Both the position numbers and the translations under genes were made by a program. From assembly GCF_016583645.1 (NCBI RefSeq), contig NZ_NRRL01000006.1, positions 1 to 64,000 on the forward strand: a DNA stretch of 64,000 nt, written 5' to 3'. Positions 10,547-19,318 of this stretch are shown piece by piece. Under the pieces are notes generated by a model that saw nothing but the letters and a program-made list of their open reading frames with translations, had not been told where the DNA came from and made no database searches. How positions within the stretch are numbered: the stretch's first letter is position 1; every line of letters begins with the position of its first letter. The stretch is from Rhodovibrio sodomensis (GTDB lineage Bacteria; Pseudomonadota; Alphaproteobacteria; Kiloniellales; Rhodovibrionaceae).

Positions 10547-11410
10547 ATGGCCAAGACCCGGATCTCCTGGGCGGAGCGCAGCTGGAACCCGACCGTCGGG
10601 TGCGCGCTGGTCTCCGCAGGCTGCACGAACTGCTACGCCATGTACCGCGCCCAGGCGATCCTGGAGCAGAACACCAGGGCGAGCGGGCTCTACGAGGGCC
10701 TGGTGCGCCGGGTGAACGGCAAGCCCGTCTGGACCGGCGAGGTCAAGGTCGTCGAAAGCCGTCTGGACGCCCCCTTCTCCTGGCGCGACCCGACGATCGC
10801 CTTCGTCGACAGCATGTCCGATCTGTTCTACGAGAAGCTGCCGGAGGCGCGAGTTTTCCAGATCCTGGACGTGATGCGCCGGGCGTCCCGGCACATCTTC
10901 CTGGTGCTCACCAAGCGCCCGCTGGTCATGCGTGACCGGCTGACGGCCTACCGCCGGGCGCGGGGCATCTCCGAGCCGTTCGAGAACATCGCCTTCGGCG
11001 TCTCCGCGGAGGACCAGCGTAGCCTGGACGCGCGCCTGCCGATCCTGGCCGACATCCCGGCTCCCGTGCGCTTCATCTCGGCCGAGCCCATGATCGGGCC
11101 ACTCTCGCTCGATGGCCTGCCCTCGGTCGAATGGCTGATCGTGGGCGGGGAATCGCTCGATCGCGAGCAGCGTGATCGCGGCGAGCTGGCAAGGGTCTTC
11201 GATCCGGACTGGGCGCGTGTGCTTCTGCGCCAGTGCCGGGCGCGCGGGATCGCTTTCCACTTCAAGCAGCTGGGCGCACGTCCGATCGGCCCCGGCGTGC
11301 GGGCCCCCAAGGGCGACGCCCCCGCGGAGTTCCCTGACGACCTGCGGGTGCGCGAGATGCCAGAGTTCGCCCACGCCCAGAGCGATCTGTTCAGCACGCC
11401 CGCGGCCTGA
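10547..11410 (+). CDS. DUF5131 (phage Gp37/Gp68 family) protein, radical-SAM-like
   Basis: 287 residues from ATG 10547, with a strong CGAGGAGG just upstream. The N-terminal NPTVGC...GCTNCYA cluster (C19, C26, C29; CX6CX2C) is the family hallmark and looks like an iron-sulphur/radical-SAM type site. Further family blocks are FVDSMSDLFYE, HIFLVLTKRP, GVSAEDQ and ISAEPMIGPL. The family is common on phages and alphaproteobacterial plasmids; its reaction is unknown to me. It follows the second tRNA array by 50 bp and may be read from the same transcript. Confidence 0.85.
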   Translation: MAKTRISWAERSWNPTVGCALVSAGCTNCYAMYRAQAILEQNTRASGLYEGLVRRVNGKPVWTGEVKVVESRLDAPFSWRDPTIAFVDSMSDLFYEKLPEARVFQILDVMRRASRHIFLVLTKRPLVMRDRLTAYRRARGISEPFENIAFGVSAEDQRSLDARLPILADIPAPVRFISAEPMIGPLSLDGLPSVEWLIVGGESLDREQRDRGELARVFDPDWARVLLRQCRARGIAFHFKQLGARPIGPGVRAPKGDAPAEFPDDLRVREMPEFAHAQSDLFSTPAA

Positions 11411-11412
11411 GG

Positions 11413-11443
11413 TCGGCCGGCGTCCATCACGGGCGCCGGCCGA
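11413..11443. terminator. GC hairpin between convergent genes
   Basis: A perfect 10-bp stem TCGGCCGGCG / CGCCGGCCGA with an 11-nt loop separates the DUF5131 gene from the convergent lipoprotein gene. There is no T-run, so termination strength is uncertain. Confidence 0.5.
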
Positions 11444-11451
11444 CGGCCGAC

Positions 11452-12069
11452 CTACGACACGGGCGCGCCCGCGTCGCCGTCTTCTCCGTCATCGGTCTCC
11501 CCTGCCCAGCCACCGGTCACGAACAGGTCGCGCGCCTTGGCGTCCTCGAGGAACGCCTCGATCCCGGCCAGGATGATCAGGTTGATCGACGAAGTGTAGT
11601 CCGACGGCTGCCCGAACTTGCCTGTCGTGCGCTTGTCGGGCGTGTAGGTCTTCTGGAAGATCTGCTCGTTTGAGCGCGTGTCGCGCGCTGTATAGGTGAC
11701 CGAGTAGCTCCAGTCGACGCTGTAGCCCAGGTCGTCGAGTTCGAGCTTGTTGATCCGCCCGACGACGCGCACAGGCGCGCCGTCCTCGATCTCCACGCCG
11801 GCGCTCTGCATCTCGAGCGCCGTTGCGCGCTGCACGTACCGGGAGACGTCCTCGGCGATGTAGATCGAGCCGACGGCGGTGTTCTGAAGCTGGTTGGTCT
11901 CCACCTCGCCGGCGTCGGCGGGCTCGTAGACGAACTCGCCGAGCTCGGCCGCGCCCTCATTGATCTGGACGTAGGATTGCGTCTCGTACTCAACCGGGAT
12001 GGTGCCGGAGCAGCCGCCCAGAAGCAGCACGGCGGCGCCCAGGGTCAGTCCGTGAACAAGCTTTCGCAT
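11452..12069 (-). CDS. Putative lipoprotein
   Basis: 205 residues. Start ATG 12069 has GGGGGTG upstream; a longer frame from 12099 has no benefit. The signal peptide MRKLVHGLTLGAAVLLLGGC has a clear lipobox (LGGC, lipid on Cys20), and the following Ser favours the outer membrane. The mature part is a soluble beta-rich domain with an acidic C-terminal tail. No family recognised. Confidence 0.75.
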   Translation of the reverse strand: MRKLVHGLTLGAAVLLLGGCSGTIPVEYETQSYVQINEGAAELGEFVYEPADAGEVETNQLQNTAVGSIYIAEDVSRYVQRATALEMQSAGVEIEDGAPVRVVGRINKLELDDLGYSVDWSYSVTYTARDTRSNEQIFQKTYTPDKRTTGKFGQPSDYTSSINLIILAGIEAFLEDAKARDLFVTGGWAGETDDGEDGDAGAPVS

Positions 12070-12284
12070 AACACCCCCTGCTTGTTGTTGCCCCCTCATA
12101 TAACGCGATTGGGGCTAAAGCAGCGTGTCCGGCCTGTCAAACCAGCGGAGGACAAACCGCGGCCAGCGACACCATATTTCCCTGTGCCGGTTGCCTACTG
12201 AAGGGGCCGGCGCATCCGCAACCCCGACCGGTGCGTTAGCGGACACCAGGGTCGCCACAGCTCATCGTGGGGCCGCTGCAACGT

Positions 12285-12316
12285 GCCGGGTATCGCTCTT
12301 AGAAGGAGGATACGTC
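12285..12316 (+). promoter_or_regulatory. Possible ROSE-type RNA thermometer at the hsp20 ribosome site
   Basis: TCGCT (12293-12297) is followed directly by CTTAGAAGGAGGA. CTCTT can pair with AAGGAG, hiding the Shine-Dalgarno. ROSE thermometers of alphaproteobacterial small heat-shock genes use a U(U/C)GCU segment against the SD, and this matches. The leader is long (247 bp to the divergent gene). A core-only promoter-like sequence (GCGA-CACCATATTT) sits at 12166-12179. Confidence 0.45.
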
Positions 12317-12781
12317 ATGCATCGCCATTCCCGCTCCCTGGACATCTCGCCGCTGTTCCAGGCCGGCATCGGCTTCGAGCGCCTGCTGAACGCGCTCGAC
12401 ACCGCCCCGCAGGCCGCGGGTGCCGGCTATCCGCCCTACGACATCCTGAAGACCGGCGAGGATACCTACGCCATCTGCCTCGCCGTCGCCGGCTGCGACG
12501 CCAGCTCGATCGAGATCACCGAGCATGACGGCAAGCTAAAGATCTCCGGCACCGGTGGGCACCAGATCCCCGAGGGTGCCGAGATTGTGCACAAGGGCAT
12601 CGCCCAGCGCAACTTCTCCCGCGTGTTCCAGCTGGCCGAGCACGTCCGCGTCCAGGACGCACACCTGGAGAACGGCCTGCTGCAGATCGATCTGATCCGA
12701 GAGGTCCCGGAAGCGCGCCGCGCACGCCGGATCGACATCCGCGTCGGCGCTACCGAGCAGGCGGCCGCTAACGCCGCCTGA
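12317..12781 (+). CDS. Small heat-shock protein (Hsp20/IbpA family)
   Basis: 154 residues, ATP-independent holdase. An alpha-crystallin domain (about 40-140) has YDILKTGEDTYAICLAVAG, IEITEHDGKLKISG and FSRVFQLAEHVRVQDAHLENGLLQIDL in order, as in IbpA. ATG 12317 is set by an exceptionally good AAGGAGGA. It is expected to be heat-induced, with possible translational control by the leader hairpin. It ends in a strong terminator. Confidence 0.93.
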   Translation: MHRHSRSLDISPLFQAGIGFERLLNALDTAPQAAGAGYPPYDILKTGEDTYAICLAVAGCDASSIEITEHDGKLKISGTGGHQIPEGAEIVHKGIAQRNFSRVFQLAEHVRVQDAHLENGLLQIDLIREVPEARRARRIDIRVGATEQAAANAA

Positions 12782-12811
12782 CACACGCTTGCGTAGCTCG
12801 TTCTGCGAGCT

Positions 12812-12846
12812 AGCGGCCGCGCCCAAGTCGGGTGCGGCCGCTTCTT
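12812..12846 (+). terminator. Terminator after hsp20
   Basis: AGCGGCCGC-GCCC / GGGT-GCGGCCGCT forms a 13-bp stem with loop AAGTC, followed by TCTT. It lies between hsp20 and the convergent kinase gene. Confidence 0.8.
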
Positions 12847-12853
12847 CGTAGAG

Positions 12854-14791
12854 CTAGGTTCTTACCTCCGCCGCGAAGGGCCCGGTGTCGGACGGGAAAA
12901 CGATGGTCATCTCCGCCCCGCCTGCGGCCGAGGTCCCGATCTCCATCGTGGCGCCATGCGCCTCGACGATCTGTTGGACGATATAAAGTCCCAGGCCCAC
13001 GCCTTCATGACGACGCGAAAGACGGTCGTCTATCTGCTGAAACGGTTTCAGAACACGCGCCCGATCCTTCTCCGGGATACCGGGGCCGGCATCCGAGACC
13101 CTCAGGACACAGCGACCCTCCGCATCCGTGTGGCCGTTCACTTCGACGGCCGTGCCGGTTGGCGAGAACTTGATCGCATTACCGATCAGGTTGAACAAGA
13201 CCTGCCGCAGAAGTCGCTGGTCCGCGGTCAGCAGCATGTCGCTCGGGCATTGATGCGCCAGCTCGATTCCCGCGGCGGTGGCCGCAGGCTGCATCTGCTC
13301 GACGGCGCTGCGCACCACTGGCGCCAGCTCAAACGGTTCCGCTGCCACTTCGAACTGGCCCACCTCAAGCCGCGTCGCATCGAGAATGCTGTTGATCAGG
13401 TCCAGCAGGTGGCGCCCGCTATCGTGGATGTGTGCGCTGTAATCGCGATAGCTCGAATGGCCAAGAGGCCCGAAAGCCTCCCGGGCCAAAAGTTCGGAGA
13501 ACCCGTTGATGGCGTTGAGCGGCGTCCGCAGTTCATGCCCCATGGTCGCCAGAAAGCGCGACTTGGCCTCGCTGGCTGCCACGGCCGCCTTACGAGCGGC
13601 CTCCAACTCGCGCTGGACACGGTCGCGCTCGGTGACATCCTGCACGATCCCAACCAGGCCCGTGATCCGACCGCTTGAGTCACACACCGGCTCACCGACG
13701 GCGTTGACGACATATTCCCCGGCAGGCGTGGCAATACGGAAACTGACGTCGTAGCGCGCACCCGTTGCGCAAGCACGGTCGAACCCGGCGCGCTGGTGCG
13801 GGATATCCTCGGGGTGAATGATTGCCTCGAGCTCGGCCCGACTCATCGCGGAAACCTCGTGCGGGAGGCCAAACAACTCCATCGTTTCCGGCTGGTTATG
13901 GAAAGAGGCAGTGGCGATGTCATAGTCCCACCCGCCCATCCGGCCGATCCGCTGAGCGTTGCGAAGCCGCGCGGTCTCCCGCCGCAAACGACGCCTTTGT
14001 TCGGCCAGCTGCGTGATGTCGCGCCCCTCTGGGATCAGCATGATAACCCGGCCGGACTGATCCACGACCGGCTTGATCGAAACCTCGACCTCATGGACCG
14101 CACCTTTGCGGCCCCGGCACCGTCCCAGGAACTGCACCAGGGTTCCGTTTGCGGCGTCGGCTACGGCTTCCCGCAGCCGCGTCCGGCTTGCCTCGCAGGC
14201 TTCCCACCAGGGAGTTTCCCAGAACGGCAGCCCCAAGACCTCGGACTCGGTGACGTCCGCGAACCGTAATGCCGTCTCGTTGGCTTCCAGCAGGGTCCCG
14301 CCCGGGTCCACGACCCCGATCAGCTGGAATGACTGCTCAAAGATTGCCCGGTACCGCTGCTCGCTCTTCGCGAGAGCGCGCTCCATCCGCCGATGCTCGG
14401 TAACGTCCTCCTGGATCGCCAGAAAGGCGACGATGCCACCGTCCGCCCCAAGTATCGGCGAGATCGACCAGGCCATACGGAACGGCGAGCCGTCCCGCCG
14501 GTAATTCACCGTTTCGCCCTCCCAAGCCTCGCCGCGCTCAAGGGCGACGCGCAGAGCCGGGAAAATTCCCCGGTCCGTCTCGGGCCCCTGCAGAATGGCA
14601 GGGGTGAGACCGCGAACATCCTCGATCGACCAGCCGGTCATACGCTCGAAGGCCGGATTGACGTAGTGGATGCGCTGCTGTTCACCGTCCATCTCGGGCG
14701 CTGTAATCAGAACGGCATTCGGCGACTTCTCGAAGAAAGCTGCGTACTGCTGCGTGTCCAGCACCCCGGCCGGGTAGCTCATCGTCACCAT
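12854..14791 (-). CDS. Soluble multi-PAS sensor histidine kinase
   Basis: 645 residues without transmembrane segments. Three PAS regions lie at about 12-135, 140-265 and 285-395. The first resembles a LOV core but has ILQG without the photoactive Cys. HisKA has GHELRTPLNAINGF, with the phosphorylated His near residue 417. HATPase_c has NLIGNAIKF, DAGPGIP and GVGLGLYIV. A cytoplasmic signal is therefore sensed. No response regulator is adjacent. The downstream chemoreceptor is on the same strand 99 bp upstream in transcription. GAGG lies 8 nt before the start. Confidence 0.88.
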   Translation of the reverse strand: MVTMSYPAGVLDTQQYAAFFEKSPNAVLITAPEMDGEQQRIHYVNPAFERMTGWSIEDVRGLTPAILQGPETDRGIFPALRVALERGEAWEGETVNYRRDGSPFRMAWSISPILGADGGIVAFLAIQEDVTEHRRMERALAKSEQRYRAIFEQSFQLIGVVDPGGTLLEANETALRFADVTESEVLGLPFWETPWWEACEASRTRLREAVADAANGTLVQFLGRCRGRKGAVHEVEVSIKPVVDQSGRVIMLIPEGRDITQLAEQRRRLRRETARLRNAQRIGRMGGWDYDIATASFHNQPETMELFGLPHEVSAMSRAELEAIIHPEDIPHQRAGFDRACATGARYDVSFRIATPAGEYVVNAVGEPVCDSSGRITGLVGIVQDVTERDRVQRELEAARKAAVAASEAKSRFLATMGHELRTPLNAINGFSELLAREAFGPLGHSSYRDYSAHIHDSGRHLLDLINSILDATRLEVGQFEVAAEPFELAPVVRSAVEQMQPAATAAGIELAHQCPSDMLLTADQRLLRQVLFNLIGNAIKFSPTGTAVEVNGHTDAEGRCVLRVSDAGPGIPEKDRARVLKPFQQIDDRLSRRHEGVGLGLYIVQQIVEAHGATMEIGTSAAGGAEMTIVFPSDTGPFAAEVRT

Positions 14792-14890
14792 GGCAAAGAC
14801 CTCAATCGAGACGTTTCACGGGCGATCGTCACGTCGCCACAACAGGACGTCGCCCGGTGCGTTCCGCGACCGGGCGACGGATCCCTTCCC

Positions 14891-16903
14891 TCAAGCCGCG
14901 ACCTCTCGCACGTAGGCGTCGACGGCAGTACGCAGCTCGTTCGCTTGCTGCGCCAGCGACGACGCGGCGGAAAGCACTTGCTCGGAGCCGGCGGAGCTTG
15001 CCTGGGCACCCTCCCGCAGCCCCTGGACGTTGCCAGCGACCTCCTGGGCGCCCTGCGCGGCCTGCTGCACATTGCGGGTGATCTCCTCGGTCGCCGCAGC
15101 CTGCTCGGTCGCCGTAGAGGCGACGACGCCGGAGATCTCGTTCATCTCCCGCACGATCCCGGCGACCTGCTCCATCGCCGGCACCGCCTGCCGGACAGAG
15201 CCGCGCATCCGCTCGATGTCGCCTGAGACCTCCTGGGTTGCCCTGGCCGTCTGGGTGGCAAGGTTCTTGACCTCGTTGGCAACCACCGCGAAGCCCTTGC
15301 CGGCCTCGCCCGCACGGGCAGCCTCGATCGTGGCATTCAGCGCCAGCAGATTGGTCTGCTCGGCGATATCGCTGATCAGCTGGATCACCCGCGTCACCGC
15401 ATCGGCGCCGGCCTGAACCTCCTCGACCTTGGCCATGGCGCCGCGGGCCTGCTCGTCCGCGCGCTCGGCGATGCCGGCGGTCTTCTCCACCTGGGCAGAC
15501 ACCTCGTGGATCGACGCGGCCAACTCCTCGGTGCTGGCGGCCACGGTCTGCGTGTTGGCCGACGCCTGCTCCGAGGCGGACGCCACGTTGTTGGTCTGGT
15601 GCGACGTCTCAGTCGCTGTCGCTGACAGAGTGCTGGCAGTAGCCTCCAGCTCGGTCGCAGAGCTGCCCAACGTGTTCAGGATCTGGTCGACGTCCGCGCG
15701 GAAACGCTCCGTCGCCTTGCTGACCCGCTCTGCCTCGGCGGCCTTGCGCTCGGCGTCCGCCTGCTGCTGCTGCGCCATTTCCAGCTGCTTCTGGGAGTTA
15801 TTCTTGAACACCTCCAGTGCGTCAGCCATTTCGCCGATCTCATCGGCCCGGCCGCGGCCCGGCACCTCGGTGTCCCCCGTACCCTGAGCGAGGGCGCTCA
15901 TTGCGTCAGTGATGCCGCGCACACCAGCGGCGATCCGCCCTCCGATCAGCCACGCCGCGACCGTGGCCAGGGCGATGCCCCCCAGCGCCACCAGCAGCAT
16001 CATCATCTGCATGCTACTGGACGCCTGCGACGCCTTGCTCTTGAGCGCTCGCTCGTCGGCGATCACGCTCGTTTGGATGGCCTCGGCGAGTTCTTCGACC
16101 TTCTCGCCATCCGTAACGATCGTGCGCTTGATCACGTCGTTGCGCGTCAGGATCGCCTCGCGGGCGCCGTCGAACGCCGCGCGGTAGCGCGGCAGGAGCT
16201 CGCGCACCTCCGACAAAAGCGCCTGGCGCTCAGAGTTTCCGAGCCCGGCCTGCAGGGTCTGCAGCCCCTGATCGAGCTTCTGGAACTCGTCCGCGACGCG
16301 GGCTGCATCGGCCGGCTCGTTGTCGACCAGGAACTTAGTCGCGTAGAGGCGCGCCAGCAGCAGATGCTGGTTGGCGAGCGCGGCTTCGCTGGCGCTGGCG
16401 TAATCGCTTTCGGCGTACGCGCGCCCGCCGATCTCTGACAGGCGCTTACGGGCTTCCGGACCGATCGCGTCCATGCCTGCGTAAACGAAGGCGTTGCGCT
16501 GCTCCATGAGATCGACGACCTCGTCGAAGCCGGCATGGAAGCGCTGCATCGCGCGGTCGATCTCAACGATCTTCTGGGCCCGCTCGGGGTCGGTGATGAC
16601 CTGTTGGGCGCGGGCGATCTTCTCTTCGACGTTGGCCTTGAGGCTGACAACCGCCTCACGCACGGCCGGGTCTTCCGTCCGCAGCCAAGTGCGGACCTTC
16701 AGTATGGTCGCGACGACGTCGCCGCGCAGGTCGCTTACCAGCGTGGCGTCCTCGCCCAGCTTGGCATAGGCGTCGAAGTTGCGCTCGATGTCGCGCATTC
16801 CCCAGACGCCTTGGGCGGCGATCACGCCGGCGACCAGGATAACCACCGCAAAGCCGGCCAGGATCTGCCCGCGCAGCTTGAGCTTGTTGGATCGGAGTGC
16901 CAT
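14891..16903 (-). CDS. Methyl-accepting chemotaxis protein
   Basis: 670 residues. TM1 is at about 13-35 and TM2 at about 312-335, enclosing an all-helical periplasmic sensor of about 275 residues. A HAMP domain follows (about 335-390), then the cytoplasmic coiled coil with the near-invariant tip [19 protein letters not shown]. That tip binds CheA/CheW. The C-terminus lacks a CheR-binding pentapeptide. Start ATG 16903 (MALRSNK) is chosen because the basic stretch directly precedes TM1. Chemotaxis kinase genes are not in the window. Confidence 0.92.
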   Translation of the reverse strand: MALRSNKLKLRGQILAGFAVVILVAGVIAAQGVWGMRDIERNFDAYAKLGEDATLVSDLRGDVVATILKVRTWLRTEDPAVREAVVSLKANVEEKIARAQQVITDPERAQKIVEIDRAMQRFHAGFDEVVDLMEQRNAFVYAGMDAIGPEARKRLSEIGGRAYAESDYASASEAALANQHLLLARLYATKFLVDNEPADAARVADEFQKLDQGLQTLQAGLGNSERQALLSEVRELLPRYRAAFDGAREAILTRNDVIKRTIVTDGEKVEELAEAIQTSVIADERALKSKASQASSSMQMMMLLVALGGIALATVAAWLIGGRIAAGVRGITDAMSALAQGTGDTEVPGRGRADEIGEMADALEVFKNNSQKQLEMAQQQQADAERKAAEAERVSKATERFRADVDQILNTLGSSATELEATASTLSATATETSHQTNNVASASEQASANTQTVAASTEELAASIHEVSAQVEKTAGIAERADEQARGAMAKVEEVQAGADAVTRVIQLISDIAEQTNLLALNATIEAARAGEAGKGFAVVANEVKNLATQTARATQEVSGDIERMRGSVRQAVPAMEQVAGIVREMNEISGVVASTATEQAAATEEITRNVQQAAQGAQEVAGNVQGLREGAQASSAGSEQVLSAASSLAQQANELRTAVDAYVREVAA

Positions 16904-16998
16904 CGTTCTTTTTTCATCCTGAAGAGACGGCGCGGCCGCACCTGGCCACGCACCAACAATTGCTGGACTTCGGTCGAAGGGCCTCGGCTGCCTGGCGG

Positions 16999-17364
16999 CT
17001 AAATCGCCGCCTCGCACATCGCACGCGCCAATTCGGGCAGCCGCTGCAGATCCGCGACGGCGCGGCGCAGCTCAGCCACGGCATCTTGTAACCGTGCGCT
17101 GTCTTCACGCATCTGCCGGCAGCGTTCGGGTAGGCTCACCACTGGCTCCGGATTGCTCGCGGTCACTTGCGCCGGGACGGACGGCACGGCATCGACCTTT
17201 ACGGGCAAGGCGTAGCCGACCGCACCCGGACCATTCGTCGGGGCCGCGCACCCATCCAGGTCTTGCTCGACACACTCGCGACCCGACAAATCTTGCTGCC
17301 GCTGATCTCCGGACACGGTCACCTTACGTTGTTTACTGAACTCAACAGAAATCACCAGTCCCAT
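16999..17364 (-). CDS. Hypothetical protein upstream of chemoreceptor
   Basis: 121 residues with three Cys in the first half and a C-terminal amphipathic helix (about 78-120, [19 protein letters not shown]). GGGAG lies upstream of the ATG. It ends 95 bp before the chemoreceptor start and may be transcribed with it. No family recognised. Confidence 0.5.
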   Translation of the reverse strand: MGLVISVEFSKQRKVTVSGDQRQQDLSGRECVEQDLDGCAAPTNGPGAVGYALPVKVDAVPSVPAQVTASNPEPVVSLPERCRQMREDSARLQDAVAELRRAVADLQRLPELARAMCEAAI

Positions 17365-17770
17365 GGGACTCTCCCGAATGAGGTGTTCTTACGCCCCTGA
17401 AAGAACGACAAAACTGCGCCAAATACACGCGTCCGGACGGACATCCCTCAAGGCAGAAAGTCTACCTCATTATAGTTAACGCTAACCCTGCGGATAGACT
17501 CAGGCAAAAACCGGGCAGAGGGAGATCCGGTTGTTCATCGCAGACGTACTCATTCGCTTCGACCTTCTCCAGCCCAATCGCGGGCGAGCACACATGGCCC
17601 GCCGGTGCGGCACCCACCCTCCCCACGCCTTCCAGCGCTGGATCCTCGATCCTCGCCGAAGCGTATCAACCGTAATTCTCGGGGGTGGGTAGGCCCTTTT
17701 CGGTCATGCGTACCCAGTTTCGGATCAGGAAACACTGCGGCGTGTGACGCCGCCTGATCGGAGACACGAC
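17365..17770. other. Intergenic region between divergent genes
   Basis: 406 bp. It holds a minus-strand TATAAT (17474-17469) without a good -35, a weak TTG-started 53-codon frame (17531-17692) behind GGGAG, and the weak bipartite element at 17694-17721. I see no other structure. Confidence 0.6.
17694..17721 (+). promoter_or_regulatory. Weak bipartite promoter-like element
   Basis: CCCTTT, 12 nt ending in GCGT, then ACCCAGTTTC. It is 55 bp before the ATG at 17771, slightly farther than usual. Confidence 0.35.
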
Positions 17771-17983
17771 ATGAGCGACAAGAAGACCCCCGACTTCAAG
17801 GTCGGCGACAAGGTGAGCTGGAAAACCGGGCGAGCACCGCGGATCATGCCCCAGGACATCGTCGGCACCGTGCAGTCGCCGCCGCGGGCCAAGCTGTCCG
17901 GCGAGACGATCTACGTCGAATGGCCGGGTCACGGCACCTTGCCGTGCTCAATGCACGCTGTAACACCGGTCGCCAAGCGTTAA
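17771..17983 (+). CDS. Small SH3/Tudor-like barrel protein
   Basis: 70 residues from ATG 17771, preceded by GGAGAC. The pattern FKVGDKVSWKT ... GTVQSPP ... IYVEWPGHGTLPCSMHAVTPV resembles five-strand KOW/Tudor barrels such as hypervirulence-associated Tudor proteins (DUF2945). Family membership is suggested, not certain. Confidence 0.6.
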   Translation: MSDKKTPDFKVGDKVSWKTGRAPRIMPQDIVGTVQSPPRAKLSGETIYVEWPGHGTLPCSMHAVTPVAKR

Positions 17984-18051
17984 TCCGCCGGTAAGTGCGG
18001 ACGTGTAGACCGTATTCGTAATCTTCGGTACGGTCGTCGAAAGACAGCCCA

Positions 18052-19314
18052 ATGAATCGCAACCGTCTGGCCAGGATCATGATCGCCGCCGCCGTGTTCG
18101 GCGCGGTGGGATACACCGTCTACCCCTACACGGTCCATCACGTCTCGACCGAGGCGGTCGTGAACGCCCCGCTTAGTTCGGTGACGACCCCGGTCGCTGG
18201 GCGGATCGACGCCGCCTCGCCGCCGGTCGGCGCCCCCGTCAACCCGGGTCAGCGCCTGTTCAAGCTTGCCGCCGAACGGACTGACCATCGGTACCTGAGC
18301 GAGCTTGAGGCCCGACGCGACGGCAAGGCAGAGACCTTGCGATCGGCTCGGCGGCTGCTGGGGGATCTGTCAGCTACCGCTGACCGGCTCCGCGAGCGGC
18401 TCGACACTTACCGGAGGACCACGCGTGCGAGCCTGGCGGCCGAGCGCGACCAGCTGGTCGCGCTGCTGCGATCCGCCCGTGCCGAGATGAAGGCCGCCGA
18501 ACAGGCGCACACCCGGATGGATACGCTGGCGGCGAAGGATCTCGTGCCGGACGCCCAGCGGGAGCGGGCAACGGCCGACCTGGAGAAGGCGAGAGCGGAC
18601 GTCGTGGCGCTCGAGGCGCGCCTGGAGCGCATCGACATCGAGCTTCGCGGGATCGACAACGGCACCTTCGCACGCAACGGCTGGAACGACGTCCCCTACA
18701 GCCAGCAGCGCCTTGACGAGGTCACGCTGCGCATGGCGGAGACCCGCTCGCGGATCAACATCCTTGCGAGCGAGCTCGCCGCGCTGGACCAGCAGATCGA
18801 TGCGGAGGCCCAGCGCATGGCCGCTATCGATACGATCGTGCCCGTTGCCGGGTCCGAGGGCGTGGTCTGGAAAGAGAGCCCGCGTTCCGGGGAGAGCCTC
18901 GCCGCCGGCGACGAGGTCCTGCAGGTCGTCTCCTGCGAGTCCCGCATCATCGAGGTGCTGGTGTCGGAACGCCACTTCGAGACCATCCAACCCGGCGACG
19001 TCGCGCGGATCCGGCTAAAGGGTAGCGCTCGCGAGCTCCAAGCAAAGGTTGCCGCCGTGCGCGGCGCCGGTGCGCGGACCCCGCACGCGGCGATGGCCGC
19101 GCAGGTGCCCTCGGCAAACGAGGGTCAACTCCGGGTGATCGTCGACCTGGAAGGCACTGGGTTGTCGCGCGATCCGAAGGCATTCTGCCATGTCGGTCGT
19201 ACCGCCGAGGTCATGTTCCCGCGTGAGGTCCCGCTGACGCGGGCCCTGCAGACCGGGGCCGCCGCACTGCTGCCGGCCCGGGCGCTGGCGTGGTTCGGTA
19301 TTGAGGCCCGATAG
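18052..19314 (+). CDS. HlyD-like membrane-fusion protein of polysaccharide synthesis
   Basis: 420 residues: one N-terminal transmembrane helix (8-30), a biotinyl-lipoyl half (NAPLSSVTTPVAGRIDAAS), a long coiled coil (about 75-265) and a closing lipoyl/beta-barrel part (IVPVAGSEGVVWKESPRSGE). This is the adaptor architecture. The next gene, 4 bp downstream, is a PilZ-containing glycosyltransferase. Such pairs (as Alg44/Alg8-type systems) export polysaccharide through the periplasm, so the adaptor probably serves that synthase. Confidence 0.82.
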   Translation: MNRNRLARIMIAAAVFGAVGYTVYPYTVHHVSTEAVVNAPLSSVTTPVAGRIDAASPPVGAPVNPGQRLFKLAAERTDHRYLSELEARRDGKAETLRSARRLLGDLSATADRLRERLDTYRRTTRASLAAERDQLVALLRSARAEMKAAEQAHTRMDTLAAKDLVPDAQRERATADLEKARADVVALEARLERIDIELRGIDNGTFARNGWNDVPYSQQRLDEVTLRMAETRSRINILASELAALDQQIDAEAQRMAAIDTIVPVAGSEGVVWKESPRSGESLAAGDEVLQVVSCESRIIEVLVSERHFETIQPGDVARIRLKGSARELQAKVAAVRGAGARTPHAAMAAQVPSANEGQLRVIVDLEGTGLSRDPKAFCHVGRTAEVMFPREVPLTRALQTGAAALLPARALAWFGIEAR

Positions 19315-19318
19315 CACG

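Noticed and set aside
17531..17692. A 53-codon TTG-started frame behind GGGAG
   Set aside because: Composition is random-like and no neighbour or family supports it.
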